Source: Pandoraea sp. PE-S2T-3 | GTDB lineage: Bacteria > Pseudomonadota > Gammaproteobacteria > Burkholderiales > Burkholderiaceae | DNA: 64,000 nucleotides | Assembly (NCBI RefSeq): GCF_002179965.1 | Contig: NZ_NGUQ01000005.1 | Location: forward strand, 1 to 64,000 | Reading direction: 5' to 3' | Part shown: one piece after another, positions 39,060 to 48,074 of the stretch | Layout: every line of letters starts with the position of its first letter | Position numbering within the stretch: the stretch's first letter is position 1 | The notes under the pieces: model-generated | The model's database searches: none | What the model saw: the letters and a program-made list of their open reading frames with translations, nothing else | Told to the model about the DNA's origin: nothing | Position numbers and translations under genes: made by a program

Positions 39060-39904
39060 GAGTAGTCCTTGCTGTGCCAGAACGGCACGCCGACCACCGG
39101 CGTGCTGGCCTCGGCGCTTTCGCGCTCGGCCATCGGCCCGGCGAGCCACGCACTGCGCCCCGCCTTGATGGCAGACGCGAACGCACCGGCCATTTCCACC
39201 GGCTGCGCCGCCAGCGCCACGGCCGTGTTCAGCAGCACGCCATCGAAGCCCCATTCCATCACCTGACAGGCATGCGACGGCAGACCGAGACCCGCATCGA
39301 CGATGAGCGGCGTGTCGGGCAGGCGATCGCGCAGCAAGCGCAGGCCATACGGATTGATCACACCCTTGCCGGTGCCGATCGGCGCGCCCCACGGCATCAG
39401 CGCCTGACAACCGACGTCGAGCAGACGGCGGCACAACACCAGATCCTCGGTGCAGTACGGCAGCACCTTGAAGCCGTCGCGAATCAATTGTTCAGCGGCC
39501 GTGACGAGACCAAACGGGTCGGGCTGCAACGTGTAATCGTCACCGATGAGTTCGAGCTTGATCCAGTCGGTCTCGAACACTTCGCGCGCCATTTGCGCGG
39601 TGGTCACCGCTTCCTGCACGGAATGGCAGCCCGCCGTATTGGGCAGCACGGGCACGGCGAGGCGCCGCAGCGTGTCCCAGAAATGGCTTTCCGACGCCTG
39701 CGCGCCGGTGCCCGAGAGTTGACGGCGCAGCGCCACGGTCACCATGCCGGGGCGGGCGGTGTCGATGGAATCGTTCAGCGCCTGCAACGACGGATAGCGC
39801 GCGGTGCCGAGCAAAAAGCGGCTGCCGAAGCGGGTGTCATAGAGGGTCAGCGCGTCGCGCGTGCTGCCTGCGGCCACGTTGGCCGATTCGGTAATTGCGT
39901 TCAT
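39056..39904 (-). CDS. thiG: Thiazole synthase ThiG
   Basis: This 282-residue TIM-barrel enzyme builds the thiazole phosphate ring from deoxyxylulose phosphate, dehydroglycine and ThiS thiocarboxylate. [16 protein letters not shown], the Schiff-base lysine in [17 protein letters not shown], and [19 protein letters not shown] are conserved. It lies one base after thiS and overlaps thiE by four, so the genes are tightly coupled. Confidence 0.96.
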   Translation of the reverse strand: MNAITESANVAAGSTRDALTLYDTRFGSRFLLGTARYPSLQALNDSIDTARPGMVTVALRRQLSGTGAQASESHFWDTLRRLAVPVLPNTAGCHSVQEAVTTAQMAREVFETDWIKLELIGDDYTLQPDPFGLVTAAEQLIRDGFKVLPYCTEDLVLCRRLLDVGCQALMPWGAPIGTGKGVINPYGLRLLRDRLPDTPLIVDAGLGLPSHACQVMEWGFDGVLLNTAVALAAQPVEMAGAFASAIKAGRSAWLAGPMAERESAEASTPVVGVPFWHSKDYS

Positions 39905-39905
39905 T

Positions 39906-40103
39906 TCAGCCTCCGGCGACCGGTTGCACGACATCGACTTTGTCGCCCGGCACGAGCGCGCGCGCAGCGTATTGGGTCTTGGGCACGAACTGCCCGTTCA
40001 CGGCGGCCGCGAACGGCGGCTTGGCGCCGTAGGCCGCCAGTGCGTCGGCAAGCGTTGCCGCGTCGGCCACGCTCAGCGTCTGTTGATTGATCTGGATATC
40101 CAT
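39906..40103 (-). CDS. thiS: Sulfur carrier protein ThiS
   Basis: This 65-residue ubiquitin-like protein ends in Gly-Gly, the site where the thiocarboxylate forms. [20 protein letters not shown] and [17 protein letters not shown] fit the family. It donates sulfur to the thiazole ring in the ThiG reaction. It lies 16 bases after thiO. Confidence 0.95.
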   Translation of the reverse strand: MDIQINQQTLSVADAATLADALAAYGAKPPFAAAVNGQFVPKTQYAARALVPGDKVDVVQPVAGG

Positions 40104-40119
40104 TGCGTACTGTTCCCTC

Positions 40120-41259
40120 TCAAGCCCGGCGGAACAGGTCCGGCCAAGGCCGGCTTGCTCGCCACGTCTCCCAATCGAGCGCGTCTCCTACTGCCGTTGG
40201 CGCGCCCTTCGTTTGCATCAATGCCTGCGCCAGTGCGCACGCTTCGCCCGTCACCGCCGGTGCCAGCAGATAGCCGTGCCGGTAGAGGCCGTTCACGCGC
40301 AACAGCCGCGCACCGTCCCACTGCACGCGCGGCAGGTGATCGGGCAGCGCCGGGCGGCAGTTGACGTTCAACTCGACGATGCGCGCCTCACCGAACGCAG
40401 GGTTCAGCGAATGCGCCGCCGAGAGCAATTCGAGCGCCGAGCGCACCGTCATCGGCGACATGTCTTCAGATTCGAGCTCGGTCGCGCCGATCACATAGAG
40501 ATCGTTCTCTTTGGGCGCGATGTAGATCGGATAGCGCGGATGCAGCAATCGCACCGGACGGCGCAGGCCGATCCCCGGCGCGTGAATGCGCACGACTTCA
40601 CCGCGCACACCGCGAAGCTGCGTGAGCGCCGCGCGTGCGCCCAGGCCGCGACAGTCGATGACGAGTCCGGCGTCGGGGTAGTCCCCTTCGGTAATTTCGG
40701 TGTTCCAGTGCAGTTCGGCACCGGCTTTTGCCAGCCCTGCGGCGAGTGCCCGCAGCAACTGGCGGTTATCAAGCTGGCCCTCGTTGGGCAGCAACCAGCC
40801 TTCCTGAAAGCGTCCGGCGAGCGCGGGTTCGACATCGGCGAGCGATTTCGCCCCTTGTCCACCCAAGCGCTCGACGCCGCCGCGCAGCAATTCAGGCGGA
40901 GCATTGGCGCGCATGCGGCGGTCGAACATGACAGCTTCGGCGCGGTCGGGCTGGTGCCACACGACGAGCGTGCCGTTGCGTTGGAAGAACACGTGTTCGG
41001 GCAGGCCGTCGATCAGCCCGGGCCAGCGCTCGAGCCCGACGGCGCCCATTTCGACGATGCTCGGCTCGGCCACGGCCGCTTCGGCCAGCGGTGCGAGCAT
41101 GGCGGCGGCGACCCAACCGGCGGCAGACGAGCCGTCGGCATCGCCGCGCTCATAAAGCGCGACGCGCGCGCCGGCGCGAATCAGTTGCCACGCGACGAGA
41201 CGGCCGGACAGCCCCCCGCCGAGCACGGCAACGTCGGGACGTGAAGTCGTGGCGCTCAT
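40120..41259 (-). CDS. thiO: Glycine oxidase ThiO
   Basis: This 379-residue FAD enzyme oxidises glycine to dehydroglycine for thiazole synthesis. The FAD-binding VAVLGGGLSGRLVAWQLIRAG is at the N-terminus, VIDCRGLGARA and YIAPKENDLYVIGATE follow, and a closing NGLYRHGYLLAPAVTGE is typical of DAO-type oxidases. ATG 41259 overlaps the stop of a 26-codon ORF (ATGA), which implies translational coupling. The whole unit is behind a TPP riboswitch. Use of ThiO rather than ThiH fits an aerobic organism. Confidence 0.95.
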   Translation of the reverse strand: MSATTSRPDVAVLGGGLSGRLVAWQLIRAGARVALYERGDADGSSAAGWVAAAMLAPLAEAAVAEPSIVEMGAVGLERWPGLIDGLPEHVFFQRNGTLVVWHQPDRAEAVMFDRRMRANAPPELLRGGVERLGGQGAKSLADVEPALAGRFQEGWLLPNEGQLDNRQLLRALAAGLAKAGAELHWNTEITEGDYPDAGLVIDCRGLGARAALTQLRGVRGEVVRIHAPGIGLRRPVRLLHPRYPIYIAPKENDLYVIGATELESEDMSPMTVRSALELLSAAHSLNPAFGEARIVELNVNCRPALPDHLPRVQWDGARLLRVNGLYRHGYLLAPAVTGEACALAQALMQTKGAPTAVGDALDWETWRASRPWPDLFRRA

Positions 41260-41336
41260 ACGCGCACGCCCGCACAGGCCATCTCGGCGTGCAGGCACTC
41301 AGGGCAATGCGAAGGAATTTGCGGAAGGTAACGCAT
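41256..41336 (-). CDS. Candidate 26-residue ORF between the TPP riboswitch and thiO
   Basis: ATG 41336 opens a 26-codon frame (MRYLPQIPSHCPECLHAEMA and six more) whose TGA overlaps the thiO ATG as ATGA. A strong site, GAGGAAAGGA, ends four bases before the ATG. The peptide has Cys-Pro-Glu-Cys, a histidine and a third Cys, so it could bind metal. The ribosome site lies in a hairpin (GTCCTTT / AAAGGAC, 41340-41366) just after the riboswitch, which suggests the switch controls this start and thiO follows by coupling. Whether the peptide itself has a function is unknown. It is too short for most annotation pipelines. Confidence 0.6.
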   Translation of the reverse strand: MRYLPQIPSHCPECLHAEMACAGVRV

Positions 41337-41405
41337 GGGGTCCTTTCCTCATGAAAGCAAAAGGACGAAACGGTGCCAGGCACCTTACCCCACTGGAGGA
41401 GTCGG

Positions 41406-41515
41406 AAACTTCCCACGCCGGTATTACCCGGGTCGGGTGCAAAGGGTCTCTCTCAGCCCCGCAATCGTCACGCATGGTCTACACCCGCGTCAGATACGGA
41501 GCACCCCTGTTTCGC
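41406..41515 (-). promoter_or_regulatory. TPP riboswitch of the thiamine operon
   Basis: On the minus strand the region begins GAAACAGGGGTGC, contains CTGAGAGAGACCC in the pyrimidine-sensing helix, and CCGGGTAATACCGGCGTGGG in the pyrophosphate-sensing part, matching the THI-box consensus. It precedes the 26-codon ORF and thiO-S-G-E. A ribosome-site hairpin follows at 41340-41366 and no terminator is obvious, so control is probably at translation. Confidence 0.92.
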
Positions 41516-41523
41516 CCGCAGCC

Positions 41524-41553
41524 ATTACAACATAGATGCCGACGCCCGTGCAA
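41524..41553 (-). promoter_or_regulatory. Candidate promoter of the thi operon
   Basis: On the minus strand TTGCAC (41548-41553) and TGTAAT (41524-41529) are 18 bases apart, just before the riboswitch. The rest of the 313-base gap up to 41828 shows no gene. Confidence 0.4.
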
Positions 41554-41828
41554 GCTGGCTTCCCGGGTGGGTAGACGCTCGACGCGTCTCGTTTTTTGAC
41601 GTTTTTCCCGGGCGTTGTAACAGCGCGTAAACTGAATTTCGGCGTGACGCGAGCCCTGGGCCGGGAATCGTGCAACACACTGAGGAAGACGACGGTCAAA
41701 CGAACCGTCGGGTACCGGTGAAGCCGTCGGGGCGTCATCGGGCACTCGATCCGGAACACGCGCGGCCGCGCGCCTCCGGGCACTCCCCATAACACGTTGC
41801 ACCACTGCGGCAACGCCGCCAGACGATC

Positions 41829-43634
41829 ATGGCCCACACGCCGACGCCACCCACGCCACCCGCCTCGCCGGAGGTTCCGCCGCCGGGCGCCACCGATCCG
41901 GCAAAGCCGGCGCCAACGCCCCCGAAATCGCCCACGGCATGGCAACTGATCCGGCCGTACTGGGTCTCCGAAAAGCGTTGGGAAGGACGCCGCCTGCTGC
42001 TGCTCGTGATCGCCCTGAATCTCGCGGTGGTGTTCATCAACGTGCGCCTGAACGCGTGGAACGCGCGCTTTTACGACGCCCTCGACAAGCGCGACTGGCC
42101 GATCTTCACTTCGTCGCTGATGGAGTTCGCCGTGCTGGCGTTCAGCTTCATCATCATCGCGACGTTTCGCACGTACTTCCGGCAGATGCTGGAAATCAAG
42201 TGGCGGCAGTGGGTCACCGATACGAATCTGACGAAGTGGTTCACGCGTCAGGCGTATTACCGTATCGAGCGCGATCATCTGGCGGACAACCCCGACCAGC
42301 GTATTTCCGAGGACATTCGTACGCTGGTGAATTCCTCGCTGGCGCTCTCGCTGGACCTGCTGACCACGCTCGTCTCGCTGTTCTCGTTCGTGACGATTCT
42401 CTGGACGATTTCGGGTGCCGTCTCGTTCGCGCTCGGCACGATGAACGTGACGGTGCCCGGCTACATGGTCTGGGTCGCAGCCCTGTATGCCGTGGTCGGC
42501 TCGTTCTTCATCTTCAAGGTCGGCCGCCCGCTCGTCGGACTCAGCTATCGCCAGCAACAAGTGGAAGCCGACTTCCGTTTTCTGCTGGTACGGCTGCGTG
42601 AAAGCTCGGAGCAGATCGCGTTGTATCGCGGCGAAGGCGCCGAGCTTTCGCGCCTGAAATCGGCCTTTGGCGCGGTGCGCGACAACTGGTGGCAGATCAT
42701 GGTCGTCACCAAGCGGCTGATTTTCGCGAACTCGATTTACGGTCAGATCGCCATCGTGTTTCCGATCATGGCGGCGGCGCCCCGGTACTTCGCGGGCGCC
42801 TTCACGCTGGGCGTGCTGATGCGCATCATCGATGCGTTCGGACAGGTCAGCGATGGCTTCTCGTGGTTCGTGAACAGCTTCACGACGCTGGCCGACTGGA
42901 AAGCCACGATCAACCGGTTACGGGAATTTACACGCGTGATCGACGAACCGCCGCGCGCCGGCGGCATTGCGGTGGTCCCCGCGCAGGCCGGTGCAGCGCC
43001 CGCGTTCACCGCCACCGATCTGCAACTCGCGCTGCCGAACGGCGCACCGCTCGCGAACGTCGGCTCGTTTGCCTTCGCACGCGGCTCGCGCTGGCTGGTG
43101 CGCGGGCGCTCCGGCTGCGGCAAGAGCACGATGTTGCGCGCGCTGGCCGGGCTGTGGCCATTCGGCAGTGGACAGGTCGACGTACCCGCCAATGCGCGTG
43201 TCCTGTTCCTGTCGCAACAGAGCTATCTGCCGATCGATACGCTGGCGGCTGCGCTTGCCTTCCCGTCGCCGCCGCAAACCTTTACCGATGCGCAGTATCG
43301 CGATGCGCTCGCTGCGGTGAGCCTCGGGCAATACAGCAACGATCTGCAAACCGTCGCGCATTGGGCACGGCGTCTGTCGGGCGGCGAACAGCAACGGCTC
43401 GCGGCAGCCCGTGCGCTGCTTCAGAAACCCGACTTCCTCTTTCTCGATGAAGCGACCAGCGCGCTCGATGTCGAAACCGAGGAAGCCGTGTACGACGCGC
43501 TGCACGCGAATCTTCCCGATACGACGATGGTCAGTGTTGCGCATCGCGAGACACTCGGCCGGTTCCATCAGCACACCATGACGCTGCATCCCGTCGAGGA
43601 GGTTGCGCCACCGCGCGCGGTCGGGGCGGCATAG
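41829..43634 (+). CDS. ABC transporter, fused permease/ATPase (SbmA/BacA-related)
   Basis: This 601-residue protein has a Pro-rich cytoplasmic start of about 35 residues, a membrane domain with segments like RFYDALDKRDWPIF and DNPDQRISEDIR that mark the SbmA/BacA/YddA group, and an ATPase domain. Walker A is RGRSGCGKSTML, the signature LSGGEQQRLAAARALL and Walker B FLFLDEATSALD. Members take up peptides, cobalamin or very-long-chain acyl compounds in different organisms; the substrate here is unknown. It stands alone, divergent from the thi genes. Confidence 0.9.
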   Translation: MAHTPTPPTPPASPEVPPPGATDPAKPAPTPPKSPTAWQLIRPYWVSEKRWEGRRLLLLVIALNLAVVFINVRLNAWNARFYDALDKRDWPIFTSSLMEFAVLAFSFIIIATFRTYFRQMLEIKWRQWVTDTNLTKWFTRQAYYRIERDHLADNPDQRISEDIRTLVNSSLALSLDLLTTLVSLFSFVTILWTISGAVSFALGTMNVTVPGYMVWVAALYAVVGSFFIFKVGRPLVGLSYRQQQVEADFRFLLVRLRESSEQIALYRGEGAELSRLKSAFGAVRDNWWQIMVVTKRLIFANSIYGQIAIVFPIMAAAPRYFAGAFTLGVLMRIIDAFGQVSDGFSWFVNSFTTLADWKATINRLREFTRVIDEPPRAGGIAVVPAQAGAAPAFTATDLQLALPNGAPLANVGSFAFARGSRWLVRGRSGCGKSTMLRALAGLWPFGSGQVDVPANARVLFLSQQSYLPIDTLAAALAFPSPPQTFTDAQYRDALAAVSLGQYSNDLQTVAHWARRLSGGEQQRLAAARALLQKPDFLFLDEATSALDVETEEAVYDALHANLPDTTMVSVAHRETLGRFHQHTMTLHPVEEVAPPRAVGAA

Positions 43635-43799
43635 TGATTTTCGCCCCTTTTTTCACCCAGTTTCACCGCCGCTTTCGGCATTCGCACAACGGTATTGGCC
43701 GCGACTTTGTTCACTTCCTAATTAATATTGACGCGGCTATTCCACGCCTCCCCCCGTTTGGCATAATCACACGCACCCTCCGCTTTATCCGGGCTCACC

Positions 43800-44591
43800 G
43801 TGATTACCCCTACTTCTTCGTCAGGCGACCATGCCCGACGCACTATCGTCGTGACCGGTGCCGCCTCAGGCATCGGTGCCGCCATCGCACGGCACCTCGC
43901 CGCGCCCGACACGCAACTTCTGCTGCACACACGCGGCAGCTCCCCTGAGAGCCAACAACGACTCGCCGATGTTCGCACCACGTGCGAATCGCTCGGCGCA
44001 AATTGCGCTGTGTGGCTGGGCGATCTCTCGGATGTGTCTGCCGCCGCGCGACTGATCGACGCCGCCCGCGACGCCTTCGGCCCCGTCGACCAGATCGTGA
44101 GCAATGCGGGTTTCGCCACGCGACAAAGTTTCGCCGACATCGACGACGAGGCCTTTGCCCACGCACTGGCGGCCATGCCCGGCACCTTCGCCGCGCTGCT
44201 GCGCTGTGCCCTGCCCGACTTGCAACGCTCGTCGCGCGCGAGCATCGTCGCGATCAGCTCGTTCGTCGCACATCGTATCGCCGCGAACACGACCGGGTTT
44301 CCTGCGACAGCCGCCGCGAAAGCCGCCATCGAAGCGCTCGCGAAAAGCGCCGCCGCCGAGTACGCGCGCGCCGGTATCACGGTGAACTGCGTGGCACCGG
44401 GCTACACCCGCAAGGACGGCGGACACTCCGCGATGGACCCGGCCGCATGGCAACGCGCTGCCGACGCCACCCCGACCGGCCGCCTCTGCGAACCCGATGA
44501 CATTGCCGCACTCGCCGCCTTCCTGCTCGGCCCGCACGCCCGGCAGATCACCGGTCAGGTGATTCACGTCGACGGCGGCCTGACGATTTAA
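43800..44591 (+). CDS. SDR-family oxidoreductase lacking the usual catalytic tyrosine
   Basis: This 263-residue protein has the Rossmann cofactor motif TGAASGIG (19-26), SNAG (101-104), a conserved Ser at 153/154 and a closing QVIHVDGG. In the Tyr-x-x-x-Lys motif, Lys174 is present but position 170 is Thr instead of Tyr. Either the enzyme uses another residue, or it has lost reductase activity. The start is GTG at 43800, although a later start is possible. The MFS gene follows after 107 bases and could be co-transcribed. Confidence 0.85.
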   Translation: MITPTSSSGDHARRTIVVTGAASGIGAAIARHLAAPDTQLLLHTRGSSPESQQRLADVRTTCESLGANCAVWLGDLSDVSAAARLIDAARDAFGPVDQIVSNAGFATRQSFADIDDEAFAHALAAMPGTFAALLRCALPDLQRSSRASIVAISSFVAHRIAANTTGFPATAAAKAAIEALAKSAAAEYARAGITVNCVAPGYTRKDGGHSAMDPAAWQRAADATPTGRLCEPDDIAALAAFLLGPHARQITGQVIHVDGGLTI

Positions 44592-44698
44592 CACCGCGTC
44601 AGAACAACAACACCGTGCGACGGCACAGGTGACCGGCGCAGGCAGCGCTGGCAGCACACACACATAACGACAAATACACGATTCACCGAGGAGTCTTC

Positions 44699-45958
44699 AT
44701 GGCATTTTTTTCCTGGTTCAACGAACTCAACACGAAGGAACGCAAGGCCCTGTATGCGGGCTTTGGCGGCTACGCCGTCGACGCGTTCGACTTCATGATC
44801 TATTCGTTTCTGATCCCGACGCTGATCGCCGCATGGGGCATGACGAAGGGTGAAGCCGGCATGATCGCGACCAGTTCGCTGATCTCGTCAGCGGTCGGCG
44901 GATGGCTCGCCGGGATTCTCGCGGACCGCTACGGCCGCGTTCGCGTCCTGCAATGGACGATCGCCACGTTCTGCCTCTTCACGTTCCTCTCGGGCTTCAC
45001 CAACTCGTTCTGGCAACTGCTCATCACGCGCACGTTGCAAGGCATCGGTTTCGGCGGGGAGTGGACGGTGGTCACGATGATGATGGGCGAAATGATTCGC
45101 TCGCCCCAACATCGCGCGAAAGCGGTCGGTACGGTGCAAAGCAGCTGGTCCGTGGGTTGGGCCGCGGCGGCGTTGCTCTACTGGTTCTTCTTCGCCGTGC
45201 TCGATGAAGGCACGGCATGGCGCGCCTGCTTCTGGATCGGCATTCTGCCCGCCGTGTGGATCACCTACGTGCGCCGCAACGTGTCGGACCCGGAGATATT
45301 CACGCAAACGCGCAAGAAGATTGCGGAGGGAAAACTGCAAGGCAACTTCACGCAGATTTTCGCGCCCGAGCATCTGAAGACGACGATTCTCGGCAGTCTG
45401 CTTTGCACCGGCATGCTCGGTGGTTACTACGCGATCACGACGTGGCTGCCGACGTATCTGAAAACGGTGCGCGGTCTGTCGGTGTTCAATACGAGTGCGT
45501 ATCTGATCGTGCTGATCGTCGGCTCGTTCGTGGGCTATATCGTCGGCGCGATTCTTTCGGACAAACTCGGCCGTCGCGGTGCGTTCATCTTCTTCGCCGT
45601 CGCCTCGTTCGTGCTCGGCATGGTCTACACGATGCTGCCGATCACCGATAGCGCGATGCTGTGGCTGGGCTTCCCGCTGGGCATCGTGGTGCAGGGTATT
45701 TTCGCGGGCATCGGCGCGTATCTCACCGAGTTGTATCCGAACCATATTCGCGGCTCGGGTCAGGGCTTCTGCTACAACCTCGGGCGCGGCATCGGTTCGT
45801 TCTTCCCGATCGCCGTGGGCATGCTCGCGCAAACGGGCTCGCTCGTGAAAGCCATCGGCTTCGTCGCCGGTGGCGGCTATTTGCTGGTGGTGGTCTGCGC
45901 GCTGCTGTTGCCCGAGACACGCGGCAAGGTGCTTACGACGCCGGACTTCACGCACTGA
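44699..45958 (+). CDS. MFS transporter (metabolite:H+ symporter type)
   Basis: This 419-residue protein has 12 predicted membrane helices. GGYAVDAFDFMIYSFLIPTL in helix 1 and LADRYGRVRVL after helix 2 mark the AAHS/SHS-type symporters for organic acids or sialate. A second LSDKLGRRGAF occurs in the middle, as expected for the duplicated fold. A GAGG site precedes the ATG. The substrate cannot be told; the SDR encoded upstream might act on the same compound. Confidence 0.88.
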   Translation: MAFFSWFNELNTKERKALYAGFGGYAVDAFDFMIYSFLIPTLIAAWGMTKGEAGMIATSSLISSAVGGWLAGILADRYGRVRVLQWTIATFCLFTFLSGFTNSFWQLLITRTLQGIGFGGEWTVVTMMMGEMIRSPQHRAKAVGTVQSSWSVGWAAAALLYWFFFAVLDEGTAWRACFWIGILPAVWITYVRRNVSDPEIFTQTRKKIAEGKLQGNFTQIFAPEHLKTTILGSLLCTGMLGGYYAITTWLPTYLKTVRGLSVFNTSAYLIVLIVGSFVGYIVGAILSDKLGRRGAFIFFAVASFVLGMVYTMLPITDSAMLWLGFPLGIVVQGIFAGIGAYLTELYPNHIRGSGQGFCYNLGRGIGSFFPIAVGMLAQTGSLVKAIGFVAGGGYLLVVVCALLLPETRGKVLTTPDFTH

Positions 45959-45990
45959 TTGCGCACTGATCAAGCACTGAAATGGCAAAA

Positions 45991-46031
45991 CGGGATGCCG
46001 GATCGCGAACGACGTTCGATCCGACATCCCG
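45991..46031. terminator. Long near-perfect palindrome between convergent genes
   Basis: CGGGATGCCGGATCG and CGATCCGACATCCCG pair at 14 of 15 positions, and the loop contains a further CGAAC/GTTCG stem. It lies between the MFS gene and the converging SMP-30 gene. There is no T-run, so a role in termination is likely but unproved. Confidence 0.5.
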
Positions 46032-46130
46032 CTGCCTCACCGGGCGCTCGCCTGAACCACCGCGAGCGCGCCGGACAACTACCGCGGTGCGCGCCGCTTG
46101 TACGCGGCGTCGCGACCGTCATACCCCCGC

Positions 46131-47099
46131 CTACACACCCGCTACCGGCCCAACATTCAACACGCCCGCATAAGGCGTTTCCGGCAAACCCTGCACGCCG
46201 CATCGCACGGCTAACACGTGACCATCGTGCTCGCTGGCATTCGCCCCCGGACGGATCGACGTGACAAACAACGTATCGTACTCTCGCCCGCCAAACGCGC
46301 ACATCGACGGTTTGGACACCGGCAACACGATCTCGCGATCCAGTGCACCGGCAGGCGTAAAGCGCAGCAACCGGCTGCCATCGTTCGCACAAGTCCAGTA
46401 GCAGCCGTCCGCATCGACCGCCGCGCCATCGGGACGGCCCGGGTACTGGTTCATATCCACGAACAGGCGCTGCCCGCTGATCGCACCGCTATCGATATCG
46501 AAGTCGAACGCCCACACGAGACGCCGCGTCGGGTGCGAATCGCTCAGGTACATCGTGCGGCCATCGGGCGAGAAGCCCAGACCGTTCTGCGTCACCAAGG
46601 CATCAACCAACGGCGCCGACAACTGGCCCGCGGCGTCGAACCGGAACAACGCGCCGGCATCGCTCGCCAACGACATGTCCTGCACCATCGTGCCCGCCCA
46701 GAAGCGGCCCTGCCGGTCACAACGTCCGTCGTTGAAACGCATGCCGGGCGCCGGAAACACCGGCGCGGCGAGACGTTGAAATTTCGCCGTGTCGACGACG
46801 CCCGACTTACCGGGATCAGCGAGGTCATCGCGGTGCACCGCAAACAGCCCGGTCTCGGCACCGGCGAGCAGGGTGCCCGATGCGTCGAACGTGAAGCACG
46901 CCACCTGCTCGGGGAAGGTCCACTGGCGATGCACGCCATCGGCCGGCGTCAGCCGATGCAGTTGCTTCGCCGGAATATCCACCCAGTAGAGCGCCTGTTC
47001 GTCAGCGCGCCAGAGCGGGCTCTCGCCCACCGCGTGCGGTGCCGCACGCGCCGGCTCCAGTCGCTCAACATGCTCGACGCGTTCGATCGACAGACTCAT
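46131..47099 (-). CDS. SMP-30/gluconolactonase family lactonase
   Basis: This 322-residue protein is a six-bladed propeller of the SMP-30 family, metal-dependent sugar-lactone hydrolases. GESPLWRADEQALYWVDI near the start contains the metal-ligand Glu, MRFNDGRCDRQGRFWAGTM the central site, and RPDGAAVDADGCYWTC the last. Its start overlaps the stop of the uronate dehydrogenase gene by four bases, so it most likely opens the aldarolactone that enzyme makes. Confidence 0.92.
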   Translation of the reverse strand: MSLSIERVEHVERLEPARAAPHAVGESPLWRADEQALYWVDIPAKQLHRLTPADGVHRQWTFPEQVACFTFDASGTLLAGAETGLFAVHRDDLADPGKSGVVDTAKFQRLAAPVFPAPGMRFNDGRCDRQGRFWAGTMVQDMSLASDAGALFRFDAAGQLSAPLVDALVTQNGLGFSPDGRTMYLSDSHPTRRLVWAFDFDIDSGAISGQRLFVDMNQYPGRPDGAAVDADGCYWTCANDGSRLLRFTPAGALDREIVLPVSKPSMCAFGGREYDTLFVTSIRPGANASEHDGHVLAVRCGVQGLPETPYAGVLNVGPVAGV

Positions 47100-47920
47100 G
47101 CCTTGGGCTCCATCGGCCCCATCAGCACGAACGGACCGCCTTGGTAGCGCTGGGTCCAGTCATCCATTTGCGTATCGGGTGCCTTCGCCGGGAACAGCCC
47201 GGCGAATTCAGCCGAACTGTCTTGCGGGCGGTAGCCGAGGAACGATGCCTTGGTGTTGTCGACCCACAGCGTCGGGTTGTCCGACACGCCGTAGACGATG
47301 GCGTGGCCCACGCGGTTGGTGAACAGCGAGCAGCGCACCAGTTCAGCCAGATCGCGAAAGCTCAGATACGTGATCATCATGCGCGGATTCTTCGGCTGCT
47401 CGAACGACGAGCCGATGCGCAGACACACGGTCTCGAGACCGAAGCGATCGAAGTAGTAGCGCGACAGATCTTCGCCAAAACACTTCGACAGCCCATACAT
47501 GCCATCGGGACGGTGAGGCGCGTCGGTGTCGAGCACTTCGGTGACTTCATGGAAGCCCACCGCATGGTTGGAACTCGCGTACACGATGCGCTTCACGCCC
47601 TGCTTCTGCGCTGCGCTGTAGACGTTGTACAGCCCCAGAATGTTCGCTTGCAGAATGTCGTCGAACGGCGCTTCGACGGAAATACCACCCAGATGCACGA
47701 GCGCATCCACGCCGTCGAGCAAGGCGTGCACGGCGGTGCGATCTGCGAGATCGACCTGCATCGCTTCTTCGTGCGGTGCGTCTGCGGTGACCGGCACGAT
47801 GTCGCTCACGCGAACGATGTCCGCCCATTCGGCAAGCTTGCCGCGCAATTGTTTGCCGAGGTTGCCCGCCGCGCCGGTCAGCAACAGACGGCGGAAGGGT
47901 TTGCCGGAAGTCTGGCTCAT
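47096..47920 (-). CDS. Uronate dehydrogenase (NAD-dependent)
   Basis: This 274-residue extended SDR oxidises glucuronate or galacturonate to aldarolactone. The cofactor loop is LLLTGAAGNLGKQL, the catalytic pair is in YGLSKCFGED, and SSNHAVGFH and NPRMMITYLSFRDLAELV match uronate dehydrogenases such as Udh of Pseudomonas and Agrobacterium. It lies between a sugar-acid MFS carrier (154 bases upstream) and a lactonase (overlap of four bases), giving a complete uptake-and-oxidation unit. Confidence 0.9.
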   Translation of the reverse strand: MSQTSGKPFRRLLLTGAAGNLGKQLRGKLAEWADIVRVSDIVPVTADAPHEEAMQVDLADRTAVHALLDGVDALVHLGGISVEAPFDDILQANILGLYNVYSAAQKQGVKRIVYASSNHAVGFHEVTEVLDTDAPHRPDGMYGLSKCFGEDLSRYYFDRFGLETVCLRIGSSFEQPKNPRMMITYLSFRDLAELVRCSLFTNRVGHAIVYGVSDNPTLWVDNTKASFLGYRPQDSSAEFAGLFPAKAPDTQMDDWTQRYQGGPFVLMGPMEPKA

Positions 47921-48074
47921 GTCACTCCTTGTTCATCGGTAGATCGCCATGCATACGTCGATGCATCGCTACAACGAAATCGACACTGCGCCACACACCC
48001 ATCGAGGTGCGCGGCGCAGTGTCCGTCAAACTTGCTGTTCAGACTTGCGTTCAGGTTCAGGCGAACGCGCAGGC

